64,000 bases of DNA, from contig CAYGDI010000002.1 in NCBI GenBank assembly GCA_964348695.1, positions 62,001 to 126,000 on the forward strand, read 5' to 3'. Positions 25,957 to 33,454 of this stretch are shown here, piece after piece (position 1 is the stretch's first letter; each line of letters opens with the position of its first letter). The notes below the pieces were generated by a model. That model worked only from the letters and a program-made list of their open reading frames with translations, ran no database searches and had not been told where the DNA came from. Both the position numbers and the translations under genes were made by a program. The DNA is from JACPYF01 sp964348695 (lineage in GTDB: Bacteria > Patescibacteriota > Saccharimonadia > Saccharimonadales > Saccharimonadaceae).

Positions 25957-25985
25957 ATTTTATTATTTAGTACCTTTTTTGTCAA
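25957..25985 (-). promoter_or_regulatory. Promoter of the ubiquitin-like operon
   Basis: On the minus strand TTGACA (25985-25980), 17 bp, TAAAAT (25962-25957), about 65 bp before the E2-like ATG. Confidence 0.75.
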
Positions 25986-26055
25986 TTTTATGAAACTGTA
26001 TGTTGTGTTATGTTGGTTTTTAGTGTATTATATTGACACATATACGAGAGAGATT

Positions 26056-26538
26056 ATGAACGAAGATTACCTATACGCTGACGCACCATTCGCACACTTT
26101 ACACGCCGCACTTTTCTAGGCGTACTTCTGACTGCTATCGTGACAGGAATAGTAACACTGATCCTCACATTGGCTATAGAAAAAGTCGTATTGCAACCTG
26201 CACTATGTAGTGGCGACGCAGCAATGTGTAGCCAGAGCGGCGTCATTGCTTTTCATATTGCTAGCGTTATTTCAGCCATCATCGCAGTAGTCATGCTGGT
26301 ACAAGCTTCGGTTTTTCGACCGCTCTTGATTGTTCTCGCCGTCACCATCAGTTTGTGGAATATATATAGTGCATTTTTGTACGACGCACCGTGGGTGTTG
26401 CAACTTCTCATTTTGGTCTTGCTCAATATACTGGCATACTTCGCGTTTAGCTGGATACTGAGAATGTACAATTTCACCATAGCGCTCATCGCGTCTATTG
26501 TCTTGATTGTACTGACAGTACTAGTGACAACCCTCTAG
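26056..26538 (+). CDS. Four-helix membrane protein, hypothetical
   Basis: About 160 aa with four to five hydrophobic helices, starting MNEDYLYADAPFAHFTRRTF. The first loop carries two cysteines (LQPALCSG, AAMCSQSG) that could pair outside the cell. No family recognised with certainty. The ATG at 26056 has GAGAGAG just upstream and is preferred over an in-frame start 66 bp earlier. A TATTAT box stands about 25 bp upstream. Confidence 0.65.
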   Translation: MNEDYLYADAPFAHFTRRTFLGVLLTAIVTGIVTLILTLAIEKVVLQPALCSGDAAMCSQSGVIAFHIASVISAIIAVVMLVQASVFRPLLIVLAVTISLWNIYSAFLYDAPWVLQLLILVLLNILAYFAFSWILRMYNFTIALIASIVLIVLTVLVTTL

Positions 26539-26544
26539 TTCGAG

Positions 26545-26550
26545 TATACT
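26545..26550 (+). promoter_or_regulatory. -10 box of rmuC, leaderless
   Basis: TATACT ends 7 bp before the rmuC ATG; no Shine-Dalgarno fits between. Confidence 0.55.
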
Positions 26551-26557
26551 AATACAT

Positions 26558-27631
26558 ATGGAAATAGTGTTTATAGTTATTTTGCTCGTTATCGTAGTTG
26601 TTGCCGGGGTTGTTATTTTTGTATTGCAACAACAGCTTGGACGGTCGCAAAACAATACCGGCGTCGAGCTGTTAAAGGCAGACCTAACTGAACTATCACG
26701 CGGCGTCCAGGAACTACGTACGGGTCTCAACGACACAATTACTAAACGGTTGGACAAAAATAGCTTATCGATGCAACACCAGCTAGGAGAGAGCGCGAAG
26801 ATTGTTGCTGATGTTTCACGTCGCCTCACAAAACTAGACGAAACGAACAAGAGAGTTGTCGATGTAGCTGACGAGCTGAAAAGTTTACAAAATGTCCTCA
26901 CCAACCCAAAACAACGTGGTGTACTGGGCGAATATTATCTTTCGCAAGTATTGGAAAATGTTTTGCCTCCTGAAGGTTTTCAGACACAATACAAATTCAA
27001 AAACGGTGAGATTGTCGATGCGGTGATACTACTGGACAAAGGCAAGATACTTCCTGTAGATTCAAAGTTTTCGCTAGAAAATTACAATCGCCTGATAGGT
27101 GAACCTGACAAAGACAAAAAGAAAAAATATGTTGATGAGTTTAAAAAAGACCTCAAGCTACGCATAGATGAAACGGCAAAATACATCCGACCAAGTGAAA
27201 AAACAATGGATTTTGCATTTATGTTTATTCCTAGTGAAGCAATCTATTATGATTTGTTGATCAACAAAGTCGGAGTCAGCGGGGCAAATGCACGTGATCT
27301 AATGGAATACGCTTTTGTAGAAAAAAAGGTGATTATAGTGAGCCCCACCAGTTTTATGGCGTATCTGCAAACAGTATTACAAGGACTACGTAGCCTACAG
27401 ATCGAGAGCCAAGCCAAAGACATACAGGTGCGAGTAGGTCAACTAGGCAAACATTTGACTGCATATGATACTTTTATGCAAAAACTCGGTAGCTCTCTAG
27501 GAACAACAGTCAATCACTACAATACCGCTCACAAAGAACTAGGCAAAATAGACAAAGATGTTATAAAGATCGTGGGCGGCACCAAAAGAGCTATTGATCC
27601 GCTCATTGTCGACAAACCAAGAGAAGACTGA
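26558..27631 (+). CDS. rmuC: DNA recombination protein RmuC family
   Basis: 357 aa: an N-terminal membrane helix (about residues 3-22), a coiled-coil region, then the RmuC nuclease-like domain with RGVLGEYYLSQVLENVLP, DAVILLDKGKILPVDSKFSLENY, and YDLLINKV to IIVSPTSFMAYLQTV. The domain is related to PD-(D/E)xK nucleases (D..DSK seen here). RmuC limits recombination at inverted repeats and has been linked to restriction of foreign DNA. Length is somewhat shorter than E. coli RmuC (475 aa). Confidence 0.92.
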   Translation: MEIVFIVILLVIVVVAGVVIFVLQQQLGRSQNNTGVELLKADLTELSRGVQELRTGLNDTITKRLDKNSLSMQHQLGESAKIVADVSRRLTKLDETNKRVVDVADELKSLQNVLTNPKQRGVLGEYYLSQVLENVLPPEGFQTQYKFKNGEIVDAVILLDKGKILPVDSKFSLENYNRLIGEPDKDKKKKYVDEFKKDLKLRIDETAKYIRPSEKTMDFAFMFIPSEAIYYDLLINKVGVSGANARDLMEYAFVEKKVIIVSPTSFMAYLQTVLQGLRSLQIESQAKDIQVRVGQLGKHLTAYDTFMQKLGSSLGTTVNHYNTAHKELGKIDKDVIKIVGGTKRAIDPLIVDKPRED

Positions 27632-27636
27632 TGATA

Positions 27637-27665
27637 TTGACTAAATAGCTATACAGTGATATAAT
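27637..27665 (+). promoter_or_regulatory. Promoter of 114-aa membrane cassette
   Basis: TTGACT (27637-27642), 17 bp, TATAAT (27660-27665) with an extended TGA before the -10. Confidence 0.8.
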
Positions 27666-27676
27666 AAATGTTATGA

Positions 27677-27700
27677 GAGTTGCTAAATCTTTAGCAGCTC
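27677..27700 (+). other. 5' leader stem-loop
   Basis: GAGTTGCTAA and TTAGCAGCTC pair over 10 bp (one G-U) with loop ATCT, about 12 nt into the transcript. Confidence 0.55.
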
Positions 27701-27743
27701 GCAAGAAACTTAGCAGACAGAACATCAACCGGATCGAGGTGAC

Positions 27744-28088
27744 GTGTTGTATAGAGATAGAGATTTGAATGATGTGATCATCGGATTTCTTCTGACGATC
27801 ATTCTCACAATCGTATTCAGCGTGATTGTGTGTGGTCTCTACATCGAGCTTGTTGGCTTCCCTCGGGATTACGCCACCGACCACGATGGAATATTTTCAG
27901 GATTTTTCCACGGATATTTCCTGGTATTCAATTTCATTGTCAGTTTGTTCAAGGAAAATGTGGCCATCTACCAAAACCCGAACACCGGCACGCCGTATTT
28001 GATTGGTTTCATCATCGGCGTCCTCTGGGGATTTCGAGTATCGAAAGGCCTGCTCGCCCTAGCAACTGTTCGTTTCAGCAGAAGCTAG
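27744..28088 (+). CDS. Small membrane protein (cassette gene), 114 aa
   Basis: Two or three hydrophobic segments (about residues 8-32, 49-66, 88-106) with polar loops; no family recognised. The start is uncertain: GTG at 27744 or TTG at 27747, with GAGG at 27736-27739 favouring the later one. C-ending codons are frequent. The gene has its own promoter, a leader hairpin and a 15-bp terminator and is convergent with the PAP2 phosphatase gene. Confidence 0.65.
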   Translation: MLYRDRDLNDVIIGFLLTIILTIVFSVIVCGLYIELVGFPRDYATDHDGIFSGFFHGYFLVFNFIVSLFKENVAIYQNPNTGTPYLIGFIIGVLWGFRVSKGLLALATVRFSRS

Positions 28089-28097
28089 TCCTGACAC

Positions 28098-28145
28098 ATA
28101 CTTGCCAGCGACCAACATTGTCGCTGGCAAGTATGACACTTTTTC
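28098..28145 (+). terminator. Strong terminator, 15-bp stem
   Basis: ATACTTGCCAGCGAC (28098-28112) pairs perfectly with its complement (28120-28134), loop CAACATT, followed by a T-rich tract. Confidence 0.88.
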
Positions 28146-28151
28146 TGTCTG

Positions 28152-28643
28152 CTATTTTATCTTTTGTGCTTTTTTTAAAAGCACTTTTTTATTTGTCAGA
28201 TACCAAAGCGCGCCAAAACACGCAAACACAAATCCGCCTGCGACATCGAGCGGTGTATGAACAAGCGCCAGTATTCTACCTACTGCAACCAGCGCAACTA
28301 GTGCAAACAACACATAGGCAACACTTTTTTTTCTGGTCTCGAATAATACTGCTAACGCAATTGCTGTAGTGAATAACACATGATCAGACGGAAAGCCAGC
28401 ATTGTCTAGATACGCTGCTTTTGCTTCGACTCCCATCTGTACGAACGGCCTGGCTGCATCTGGTTGGTATATAGCCGCTACCAGTTTTGCTATCAGCAAG
28501 GCAGTCAGCCCTGCCATGATCACACGTGCGTATACCTGCAAACGATTTGCTTTTTTTGGCAACAAAAACAACAACGCATACGCGCCAATAAGAGCAATTA
28601 CAGGCACTAAGAAGTCGGCGATGAGACGAATGAATGCATCCAT
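28152..28643 (-). CDS. PAP2-family phosphatase, undecaprenyl-diphosphatase-like
   Basis: A 163-aa five-helix membrane protein with the three PAP2 phosphatase motifs: KLVAAIYQPDAARPF (KxxxxxxRP type), PSDH (usually PSGH) and GRILALVHTPLDVAGG (SRxxxxxHxxxD type, with G in place of S). Related enzymes recycle undecaprenyl pyrophosphate for cell-wall synthesis (BcrC type) or dephosphorylate lipids. It lies 9 bp after a disordered protein gene. Confidence 0.85.
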   Translation of the reverse strand: MDAFIRLIADFLVPVIALIGAYALLFLLPKKANRLQVYARVIMAGLTALLIAKLVAAIYQPDAARPFVQMGVEAKAAYLDNAGFPSDHVLFTTAIALAVLFETRKKSVAYVLFALVALVAVGRILALVHTPLDVAGGFVFACFGALWYLTNKKVLLKKAQKIK

Positions 28644-28652
28644 CGATACTCG

Positions 28653-29189
28653 CTAAGGATTGAGAGGGCTAGAAGGTGTTTGATCGTCAATCGGTAAAGA
28701 AGGTGCTGCGGCATCAGGTGATGAAGCAGGTGTTACCATAGGGTCAGCCGGTGGCTGTGGCACTTCTGATAGAACATCTGTCGTTGGCGGTTCGTCTGGT
28801 GTAACTGGTAATGGAGGTAGCGCGTTGAGAGCCTCGTCGACTTTTGATACATCTTCTTGTGGCACTTGCTCGACGTCAGGGGCAGGAGAAGACGTTGGCA
28901 TATCCATGGCTGGCGCCATTGTTGCATCCGATGCAGGCAATACGTCTGCTCCAGGCATAGGTGTAGTCTCGACAGGGTCAACGACCGGTGATTCTGTCAC
29001 TGGCATCGTATCAGATGTAGAAAAAGACGTCGACATATCACTAGATGGCTGCGCTGCGGCAGCGTCTGCGGCCTGAGGTGGTGTAGTTGGTGCAACTGGC
29101 GCTGGCGTGTCTTTTTTGCCTCCGCCGAACAATTTTGCCCAGAGACTTTGTTTTTGAGGTGGTTGTGGGGTTTGTGAGTTCATATCCAT
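28653..29189 (-). CDS. Disordered Pro/Ala/Asp-rich protein
   Basis: About 178 aa. After a short N-terminal segment containing LWAKLFGGGKKD, the rest is low complexity with repeated P, A, T, S, D, and M residues (TTPMPGADVLPAS, ALPPLPVTPDEPPTT). No membrane helix or known domain. Three in-frame ATGs (29201, 29189, 29183) are possible starts. The codon pattern holds over the full length, so it is probably expressed; such proteins can act as flexible linkers or cell-envelope proteins. Function unknown. Confidence 0.55.
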   Translation of the reverse strand: MDMNSQTPQPPQKQSLWAKLFGGGKKDTPAPVAPTTPPQAADAAAAQPSSDMSTSFSTSDTMPVTESPVVDPVETTPMPGADVLPASDATMAPAMDMPTSSPAPDVEQVPQEDVSKVDEALNALPPLPVTPDEPPTTDVLSEVPQPPADPMVTPASSPDAAAPSLPIDDQTPSSPLNP

Positions 29190-29251
29190 AATACTTTTCA
29201 AGATACCAGATCCTCACAAAAAGCACAAGCTCTATATGGTATACAGGAGCA

Positions 29252-30391
29252 TCAAGTGAGTGCCTCTCCAAAATATCGAGCCAGCTCTTCAACATTGGTA
29301 TCAGCACCTCCTGCAACACGTACGACACAGGCATTTTCATCATATAGTAGGCGTGTTCTATCAAACCCAAAGCTTTGACCTAGGTCGGCATGCTGTCGTA
29401 CTCCGGTGTGATTGTAGAGTTTTTTTAGAAGTTCAATATGCGCATCATGTGCTAGTGAAGTAGGCTGCAGAAAAAGTACTTGAGAAGCGCCTTGTGGCAA
29501 ATGTAGATCTTTTGCCAGCTGGTAATTGTCGTGTGATTTTAGATGAGGATGTGATACAACAAAATCTTTGCCATCAATCTGCTCTAGTGCAGCAGCTAGA
29601 AAAGCGGTATTTGCAAAAAGACGACGATTCCTCTCGTCAAATTCCCTCCTGGACTCTGGCAGTAGCAGTTTGATACGTTCACTACTACCGACACCTGGGA
29701 TTGTGCCTTTTTGACGCCGCAAAGCTTTGATAGCGAGCAAAAGTTGTGGATTTTTGGCATAGGCGATACCAGAAATTTCGGCATTTTTTGTATAAGATTT
29801 GGTACCACTCTCGACAACTACTACTTTGCGATCTTCTGGCAATTTCTCGACAATAGGTAGACCGGTATTGAGTGGGTTTGTATTGTCTAGCACTACAGTC
29901 GGATCACTATCTATACTAGCTGCAACCTCTAAAAGATGCTCCCAATCTAACACTGGTGTACCCGCACCGTTGCCAACAGTTTCACTGAACACCACCGTAG
30001 GCTGATGCTTTTCTAAGACACGTTCGACAGCGCTTGGATCACCGCTATCAAACTGCACACCCCGAACACCACGCTGAGCGATACTGCGCAAACGACAAGA
30101 ACTCTGAGCATAGAGTACCTGCGAATACGCAACGACCGGCTCAGTGGTCTCTGCCTGATCCAAACCTGCCTCGACGACAGTGTCAATCGCTGCCATACCG
30201 TTGCTAAAAATCACAGCTTGTTCGGCTTTTACACCGACCAAATCTGCAACAATCTCTTCTGCTAAACCTAGCGATTCTTGACCATCACGCGGGTACAGAT
30301 TGGTCTGATCGTAGCGAGCCTTTGCCTGCAGGCCTAGTATCAGCTCGTCTACGGAATCAAAACTCGGTACTGTCTCTTGTTTGTGTGGCAC
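29252..30391 (-). CDS. Cys/Met-metabolism PLP-dependent enzyme
   Basis: A 379-aa fold-type I enzyme of the cystathionine gamma-synthase/gamma-lyase family. It shows the FSNGMAAIDTV cofactor loop, VVLDNTNPL (Asp binding the pyridine nitrogen), and ESGTKSYTKN with the Schiff-base lysine. The family includes MetB, MetC, O-acetylhomoserine sulphhydrylase and methionine gamma-lyase; residues seen here do not separate them. GTG start with AGGAGG upstream. It follows the CysH-like gene by 10 bp under the S-box riboswitch, which points to methionine or cysteine synthesis. Confidence 0.85.
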   Translation of the reverse strand: MPHKQETVPSFDSVDELILGLQAKARYDQTNLYPRDGQESLGLAEEIVADLVGVKAEQAVIFSNGMAAIDTVVEAGLDQAETTEPVVAYSQVLYAQSSCRLRSIAQRGVRGVQFDSGDPSAVERVLEKHQPTVVFSETVGNGAGTPVLDWEHLLEVAASIDSDPTVVLDNTNPLNTGLPIVEKLPEDRKVVVVESGTKSYTKNAEISGIAYAKNPQLLLAIKALRRQKGTIPGVGSSERIKLLLPESRREFDERNRRLFANTAFLAAALEQIDGKDFVVSHPHLKSHDNYQLAKDLHLPQGASQVLFLQPTSLAHDAHIELLKKLYNHTGVRQHADLGQSFGFDRTRLLYDENACVVRVAGGADTNVEELARYFGEALT

Positions 30392-30401
30392 GTGACACCT
30401 C

Positions 30402-31061
30402 CTATCTATATGTACTTGTATTTAGTTGACATTCTTTTTTCTGGCTTGCGCCTTTTGTTGGATCGAAATAATCTGTGTTTTTAGGAAAATTGCAAACCTC
30501 AAGGTAATAGTCGATATCATACTCACTTAGTCCAAGTAGCGGATTGATCGCTAGTATTGAACCTTTTCTTTCGACATGCTTCGCACCCAATCTCTCTGTA
30601 TTCTGCCAATCCATAATCCCAGATAGGTATGCTAGTGGCTCCAACTCATTGATCATTTGCTGAAACGGCTCTGTTTTGACCTTACGCTGAAACTTTGAAA
30701 ATGCCTCTATGTCGTCTTCTGGAGGTATTGGCAAGAACGGAGCTTTGTATGTAATGACATTGAGATTCAAGGCCTCGGTATACCACTTGGCAAGCTCTTT
30801 TGTCATCTCCGTTTCGTACCCGTGTTGTATATTCACAACTCTAATATTCGGCGCGATACTGCTAGCAACTTGCAACAAAAAGGGTGAAGTCGGACCAAAG
30901 CTTGTCGCGACCACTAAATCATCTCCGAATAACTCGTAAGCTTTCCTGATTCTCACTAGTGGGTTGAGTTTGGCAAATTCAGCATTGAGCCTTGCCTCTT
31001 CAAAGTCTATGACCTCGGCTCCAAGCTGACTGCTGTTTGATGGTATTGTCTCTTTTGACAT
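30402..31061 (-). CDS. PAPS/APS reductase (CysH)-like protein
   Basis: About 219 aa of the adenine-nucleotide alpha-hydrolase fold used by PAPS reductases. VATSFGPTSPFLLQVA matches the SFGxxSxxLL nucleotide loop, VVNIQHGYETEMT the TGxxFxET segment, and the end KKECQLN stands where CysH has ECGIH with the catalytic cysteine. The CCxxC pairs of Fe-S APS reductases are absent. It would supply sulphite, or act as another sulphur transferase of the family. The ATG at 31061 is 8 bp after GGAGAAAGG. First gene after the SAM riboswitch. Confidence 0.75.
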   Translation of the reverse strand: MSKETIPSNSSQLGAEVIDFEEARLNAEFAKLNPLVRIRKAYELFGDDLVVATSFGPTSPFLLQVASSIAPNIRVVNIQHGYETEMTKELAKWYTEALNLNVITYKAPFLPIPPEDDIEAFSKFQRKVKTEPFQQMINELEPLAYLSGIMDWQNTERLGAKHVERKGSILAINPLLGLSEYDIDYYLEVCNFPKNTDYFDPTKGASQKKECQLNTSTYR

Positions 31062-31069
31062 AAAAATAT

Positions 31070-31093
31070 CCTTTCTCCCGATCCGGAAAAAGG
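31070..31093 (-). promoter_or_regulatory. Ribosome-binding-site sequestering hairpin
   Basis: On the minus strand CCTTTTTCC pairs with GGAGAAAGG (9 bp, one G-U) and hides the Shine-Dalgarno of the CysH-like gene. It lies just after the S-box aptamer and is the likely expression platform, acting on translation. Confidence 0.6.
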
Positions 31094-31116
31094 ACTGCCA
31101 AAACGAATGCCCGAGC

Positions 31117-31214
31117 AATATCTTTCACCGATTTCTCGGGACTAGATGGAGCACCCAACTAAAAGGGTTGCTGGCAGGTCGTAGGGCTAGATCCCTCGCT
31201 GCGCTCTTGATATT
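31117..31214 (-). promoter_or_regulatory. S-box (SAM-I) riboswitch aptamer
   Basis: Read on the minus strand: AATATCAAGAG, GAGGGATCTAGCCCT, CCAGCAACC, TTGGGTGCT, and closing GATATT. These match the S-box core order: TCAAGAG kink-turn strand, GAGGGA...GGCCC-type P2, GCAACC in J3/P3, GGTGCT in P4 side, and P1 closure AATATC/GATATT. A CCCGAG/CTCGGG stem overlaps the 3' side of P1 and could be the antagonist structure. It would lower expression of the CysH-like and PLP genes when S-adenosylmethionine is plentiful. Confidence 0.85.
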
Positions 31215-31298
31215 AAATTGTTAATGTATAATCACTGTAACATCCACTACAGAGCGGTTGCAAGTATTTTGGCAAAGTTTAGAGGCAACGAGAAGATA

Positions 31299-31327
31299 TT
31301 GACATTATAATTTTTATATGTTATAAT
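31299..31327 (+). promoter_or_regulatory. Consensus sigma-70 promoter
   Basis: TTGACA (31299-31304), 17 bp, TATAAT (31322-31327), driving the 89-aa secreted cassette gene. Confidence 0.85.
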
Positions 31328-31385
31328 TCACATAACAGTCATTGTAAAGACAGAACTGTGAACCTTCGAAAGAGGAGAAATTCCT

Positions 31386-31655
31386 GTGAAAACATACATT
31401 GCTGTACTGGTCGTTGGCATGTCTTTGTGGTTCCTGGCTAGTACTTCGATATCTAGCTCGGTAGCTGAGAACACGGCAAAAGGACTCGGCTACACCGATA
31501 TCCAAGTGAGCGGTCGCTCATTCGTACTGCCTTTTAGCAAGTGCGGCAAAGGCGACACCGTCAAGTGGGATGTAACAGGCACTAACCCTGCAGGACAACG
31601 CACCACATTCACTGTGTGCGCTGGACTCTTCAAGGGTGGTACTCCCCGTTTCTAA
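31386..31655 (+). CDS. Small secreted or membrane-tethered protein (cassette gene), 89 aa
   Basis: GTG start after AGAGGAG. The N-terminus is hydrophobic (about residues 4-21) and reads as an uncleaved anchor or signal peptide; the exported part has two cysteines (KCGKG and FTVCAG) spaced for one disulphide in a small beta-rich domain. No family recognised. The ribosome-binding site can fold into AGGA-GAAAT-TCCT directly before the GTG, similar to the 13857 gene. Own promoter and a structured 3' end. Confidence 0.65.
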   Translation: MKTYIAVLVVGMSLWFLASTSISSSVAENTAKGLGYTDIQVSGRSFVLPFSKCGKGDTVKWDVTGTNPAGQRTTFTVCAGLFKGGTPRF

Positions 31656-31713
31656 CCCGCCACTGATCCAAAGTCGAGCCTACTACTCCTTTGGGGTGGC
31701 GGGTTTCGACTTT
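31654..31713 (+). other. 3' structured element, possible pseudoknot
   Basis: AACCCGCCAC (31654-31663) pairs with GTGGCGGGTT (31696-31705), while AAAGTCGA in its loop (31670-31677) is complementary to TCGACTTT right after it (31706-31713). The two stems interleave as an H-type pseudoknot; the simpler alternative is an inner CCAAAG/CTTTGG hairpin. There is no long T run. It begins at the stop codon of the 89-aa gene. Confidence 0.55.
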
Positions 31714-31750
31714 GTCAGATATGACACATGCTATACCCTTAATTGTTTGA

Positions 31751-31756
31751 TATAAT
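31751..31756 (+). promoter_or_regulatory. -10 box of tRNA-Gln
   Basis: TATAAT 12 bp before the mature tRNA 5' end, so the precursor has a very short leader. Confidence 0.6.
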
Positions 31757-31768
31757 AACTCCTGTCGT

Positions 31769-31842
31769 TGGGGATTGGCCAAGTGGTAAGGCACCGGGTT
31801 CTGGTCCCGGCATCGGGGGTTCGAATCCCTCATCCCCAGCCA
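31769..31842 (+). tRNA. tRNA-Gln (anticodon CTG)
   Basis: Full cloverleaf: acceptor TGGGGAT/ATCCCCA, D-arm GGCCAAGTGGTAAGGC, anticodon stem CCGGG/CCCGG with loop TTCTGGT (anticodon CTG, reads CAG), T-arm GGGGGTTCGAATCCCT, discriminator G, and CCA encoded in the gene. The U1 start is usual for bacterial tRNA-Gln. Confidence 0.95.
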
Positions 31843-31848
31843 TAAAAA

Positions 31849-31880
31849 ATGCTTGAAAATATGTTCAAGCATATTTTTTT
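31849..31880 (+). terminator. Terminator of tRNA-Gln
   Basis: ATGCTTGAA pairs with TTCAAGCAT around a 6-nt loop, then a run of T. Confidence 0.85.
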
Positions 31881-31899
31881 ATTCTGATACAATAATCAA

Positions 31900-32430
31900 A
31901 TGGATCAGATCATCATTCAGGGAATTGGCTACATCGCACTTATTTTTGTTATCCTATCTTTTCAGAACAATAACAGAGTCAAACTACTACTATTTATGCT
32001 GACTGGGATTCTTTTGTTTGTAATTCACTATGCACTTTTGGGCGCATGGACTGGATCGCTAATGAACCTGATCGAAGCTGGTGTGGTATTTGTTGCATAT
32101 AAAAAAGATACTGACGCGTGGGCTCAAAAAAAATATTGGCCCTACATATTTATTGCATTGTTTGTAATAGTAAGCGCATTAGTTGCAAAATCGCTGGTGG
32201 ATATCCTGCCTGCAATTGCGCAAATTTTCGGCACAATCGCAGTTTGGCAAACTAACCCTAGAGCCATCAGGTTTATCATGCTGGTTCCGCGTCCACTATG
32301 GCTTACATATAACTTTGCAGTTGGATCATACGCTGGAGCGGTTGCAGAATTATTCATACTTACATCTGTTATTGTTGGAATTGTACGCTTTGATATTTTG
32401 AAAAAATCAAAAAAACGTAAAAAGAAGTAA
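31900..32430 (+). CDS. YgjV-like inner membrane protein
   Basis: A 176-aa protein with about six hydrophobic helices and a very basic C-terminus (KKSKKRKKK). The pattern QGIGYIALIFVILSFQNNNR at the start and the NPRAIRFIMLVPRPLWLTYNF segment match the Imp-YgjV family, whose function is unknown. It starts 6 bp after TACAAT (extended TGA), so leaderless, and begins right after the tRNA terminator. Confidence 0.75.
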   Translation: MDQIIIQGIGYIALIFVILSFQNNNRVKLLLFMLTGILLFVIHYALLGAWTGSLMNLIEAGVVFVAYKKDTDAWAQKKYWPYIFIALFVIVSALVAKSLVDILPAIAQIFGTIAVWQTNPRAIRFIMLVPRPLWLTYNFAVGSYAGAVAELFILTSVIVGIVRFDILKKSKKRKKK

Positions 32431-32435
32431 TTAGT

Positions 32436-33368
32436 TTAAGCTAGTGTGATGCGATAAAGCCGTAAAGTGTGCCAAAAGCGATAACCGTCTTTCTCACTCG
32501 TGTCGATTTCTAGGTTACCTTTAGTCTCCAAATACTCCAACCAACGCTTACTTTCTTCACTCACCCCGCTAGTGACATTGTTTACCTTGAGCGGCACTCT
32601 CATAGTTTCCAGATCTTCAACATTCCAACCATTATTACTAAACCAATTTAGCGGTTCGTCACCAGTTAGGCTCGAGATGTTCATGATAATCTGACCGCCA
32701 GGATTTAGCATACCTTTCGCTTCTTGGCTTAGTTGGTATACCAAGTTAAGTCCTTCGTAAGGGTTATCGATGTTAGCGCCAGGTCTCGGAATATATGGAG
32801 GATTAGTAACAATCAAGTCAAACCTACCGTTTAGTTCAAGAGATGATGAATTTGAGTCTGGCAATACAAAACTAATCTTGTGGCGATCTGGCTCGTCGGA
32901 CAAAGCGTCGGTTGCGCAACGAACGGCCTCTATATTGATATCGCTTGCAACTCCGCTTTCGAGCTTCGGAGCATGAGTCAAAATATATTTTATGATAAAG
33001 CCAGAGCCGGTGCCGATCTCGGCTGCTGAAGTGATTTCACCAAGATATGGCTTGAGACCACGCGCAAGAAAAATCGTATCAATTGACGGACACCATACTC
33101 TTGGGTAGTTTGTCGGCGACCACGACACACTTACGCCGTCGTACTCAACAGTACGAGGATAAGATTGGTAAAGTGCAAAAACAGCATCGCGCACATTCGA
33201 GGGCAGCTGGTTGATTTTGTGAACGTCCGTCAGTAGCACGGGGCTATCTAAAGTTGCTACTTCCACTGGATTTGGCTGCTGCTCAGCAAAACCTAAAATG
33301 GTGGTCGACTCCAAGCCATCGGCACATACTGTCAGGTTATCAATATCTGGAGAAACTTTTATTAACAT
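32436..33368 (-). CDS. SAM-dependent methyltransferase, HemK/PrmC-like
   Basis: 310 aa. An N-terminal region leads to a Rossmann methyltransferase: AAEIGTGSGFIIKYIL is the SAM-binding loop, VASDINIEAV the acidic loop, and LIVTNPPYIPRPG the NPPY motif of enzymes that methylate the amide of glutamine or the amine of adenine/guanine. HemK/PrmC methylates release factors; other NPPY enzymes act on rRNA or DNA. The N-terminal part is longer and unlike PrmC, so the substrate is open. The start is 6 bp after TATACT (leaderless). Confidence 0.8.
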   Translation of the reverse strand: MLIKVSPDIDNLTVCADGLESTTILGFAEQQPNPVEVATLDSPVLLTDVHKINQLPSNVRDAVFALYQSYPRTVEYDGVSVSWSPTNYPRVWCPSIDTIFLARGLKPYLGEITSAAEIGTGSGFIIKYILTHAPKLESGVASDINIEAVRCATDALSDEPDRHKISFVLPDSNSSSLELNGRFDLIVTNPPYIPRPGANIDNPYEGLNLVYQLSQEAKGMLNPGGQIIMNISSLTGDEPLNWFSNNGWNVEDLETMRVPLKVNNVTSGVSEESKRWLEYLETKGNLEIDTSEKDGYRFWHTLRLYRITLA

Positions 33369-33410
33369 GAATTTAGTATACCGTATGAAGCGAACTTATT
33401 AAGTTAGAAA

Positions 33411-33451
33411 AACAGCCCCCTACTACACTTGCGCATAGCATTGGGGCTGTT
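33411..33451 (-). terminator. Terminator of 94-aa cassette gene
   Basis: On the minus strand AACAGCCCC (33451-33443) pairs with GGGGCTGTT (33419-33411), then TTTTTC. Confidence 0.8.
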
Positions 33452-33454
33452 GGG

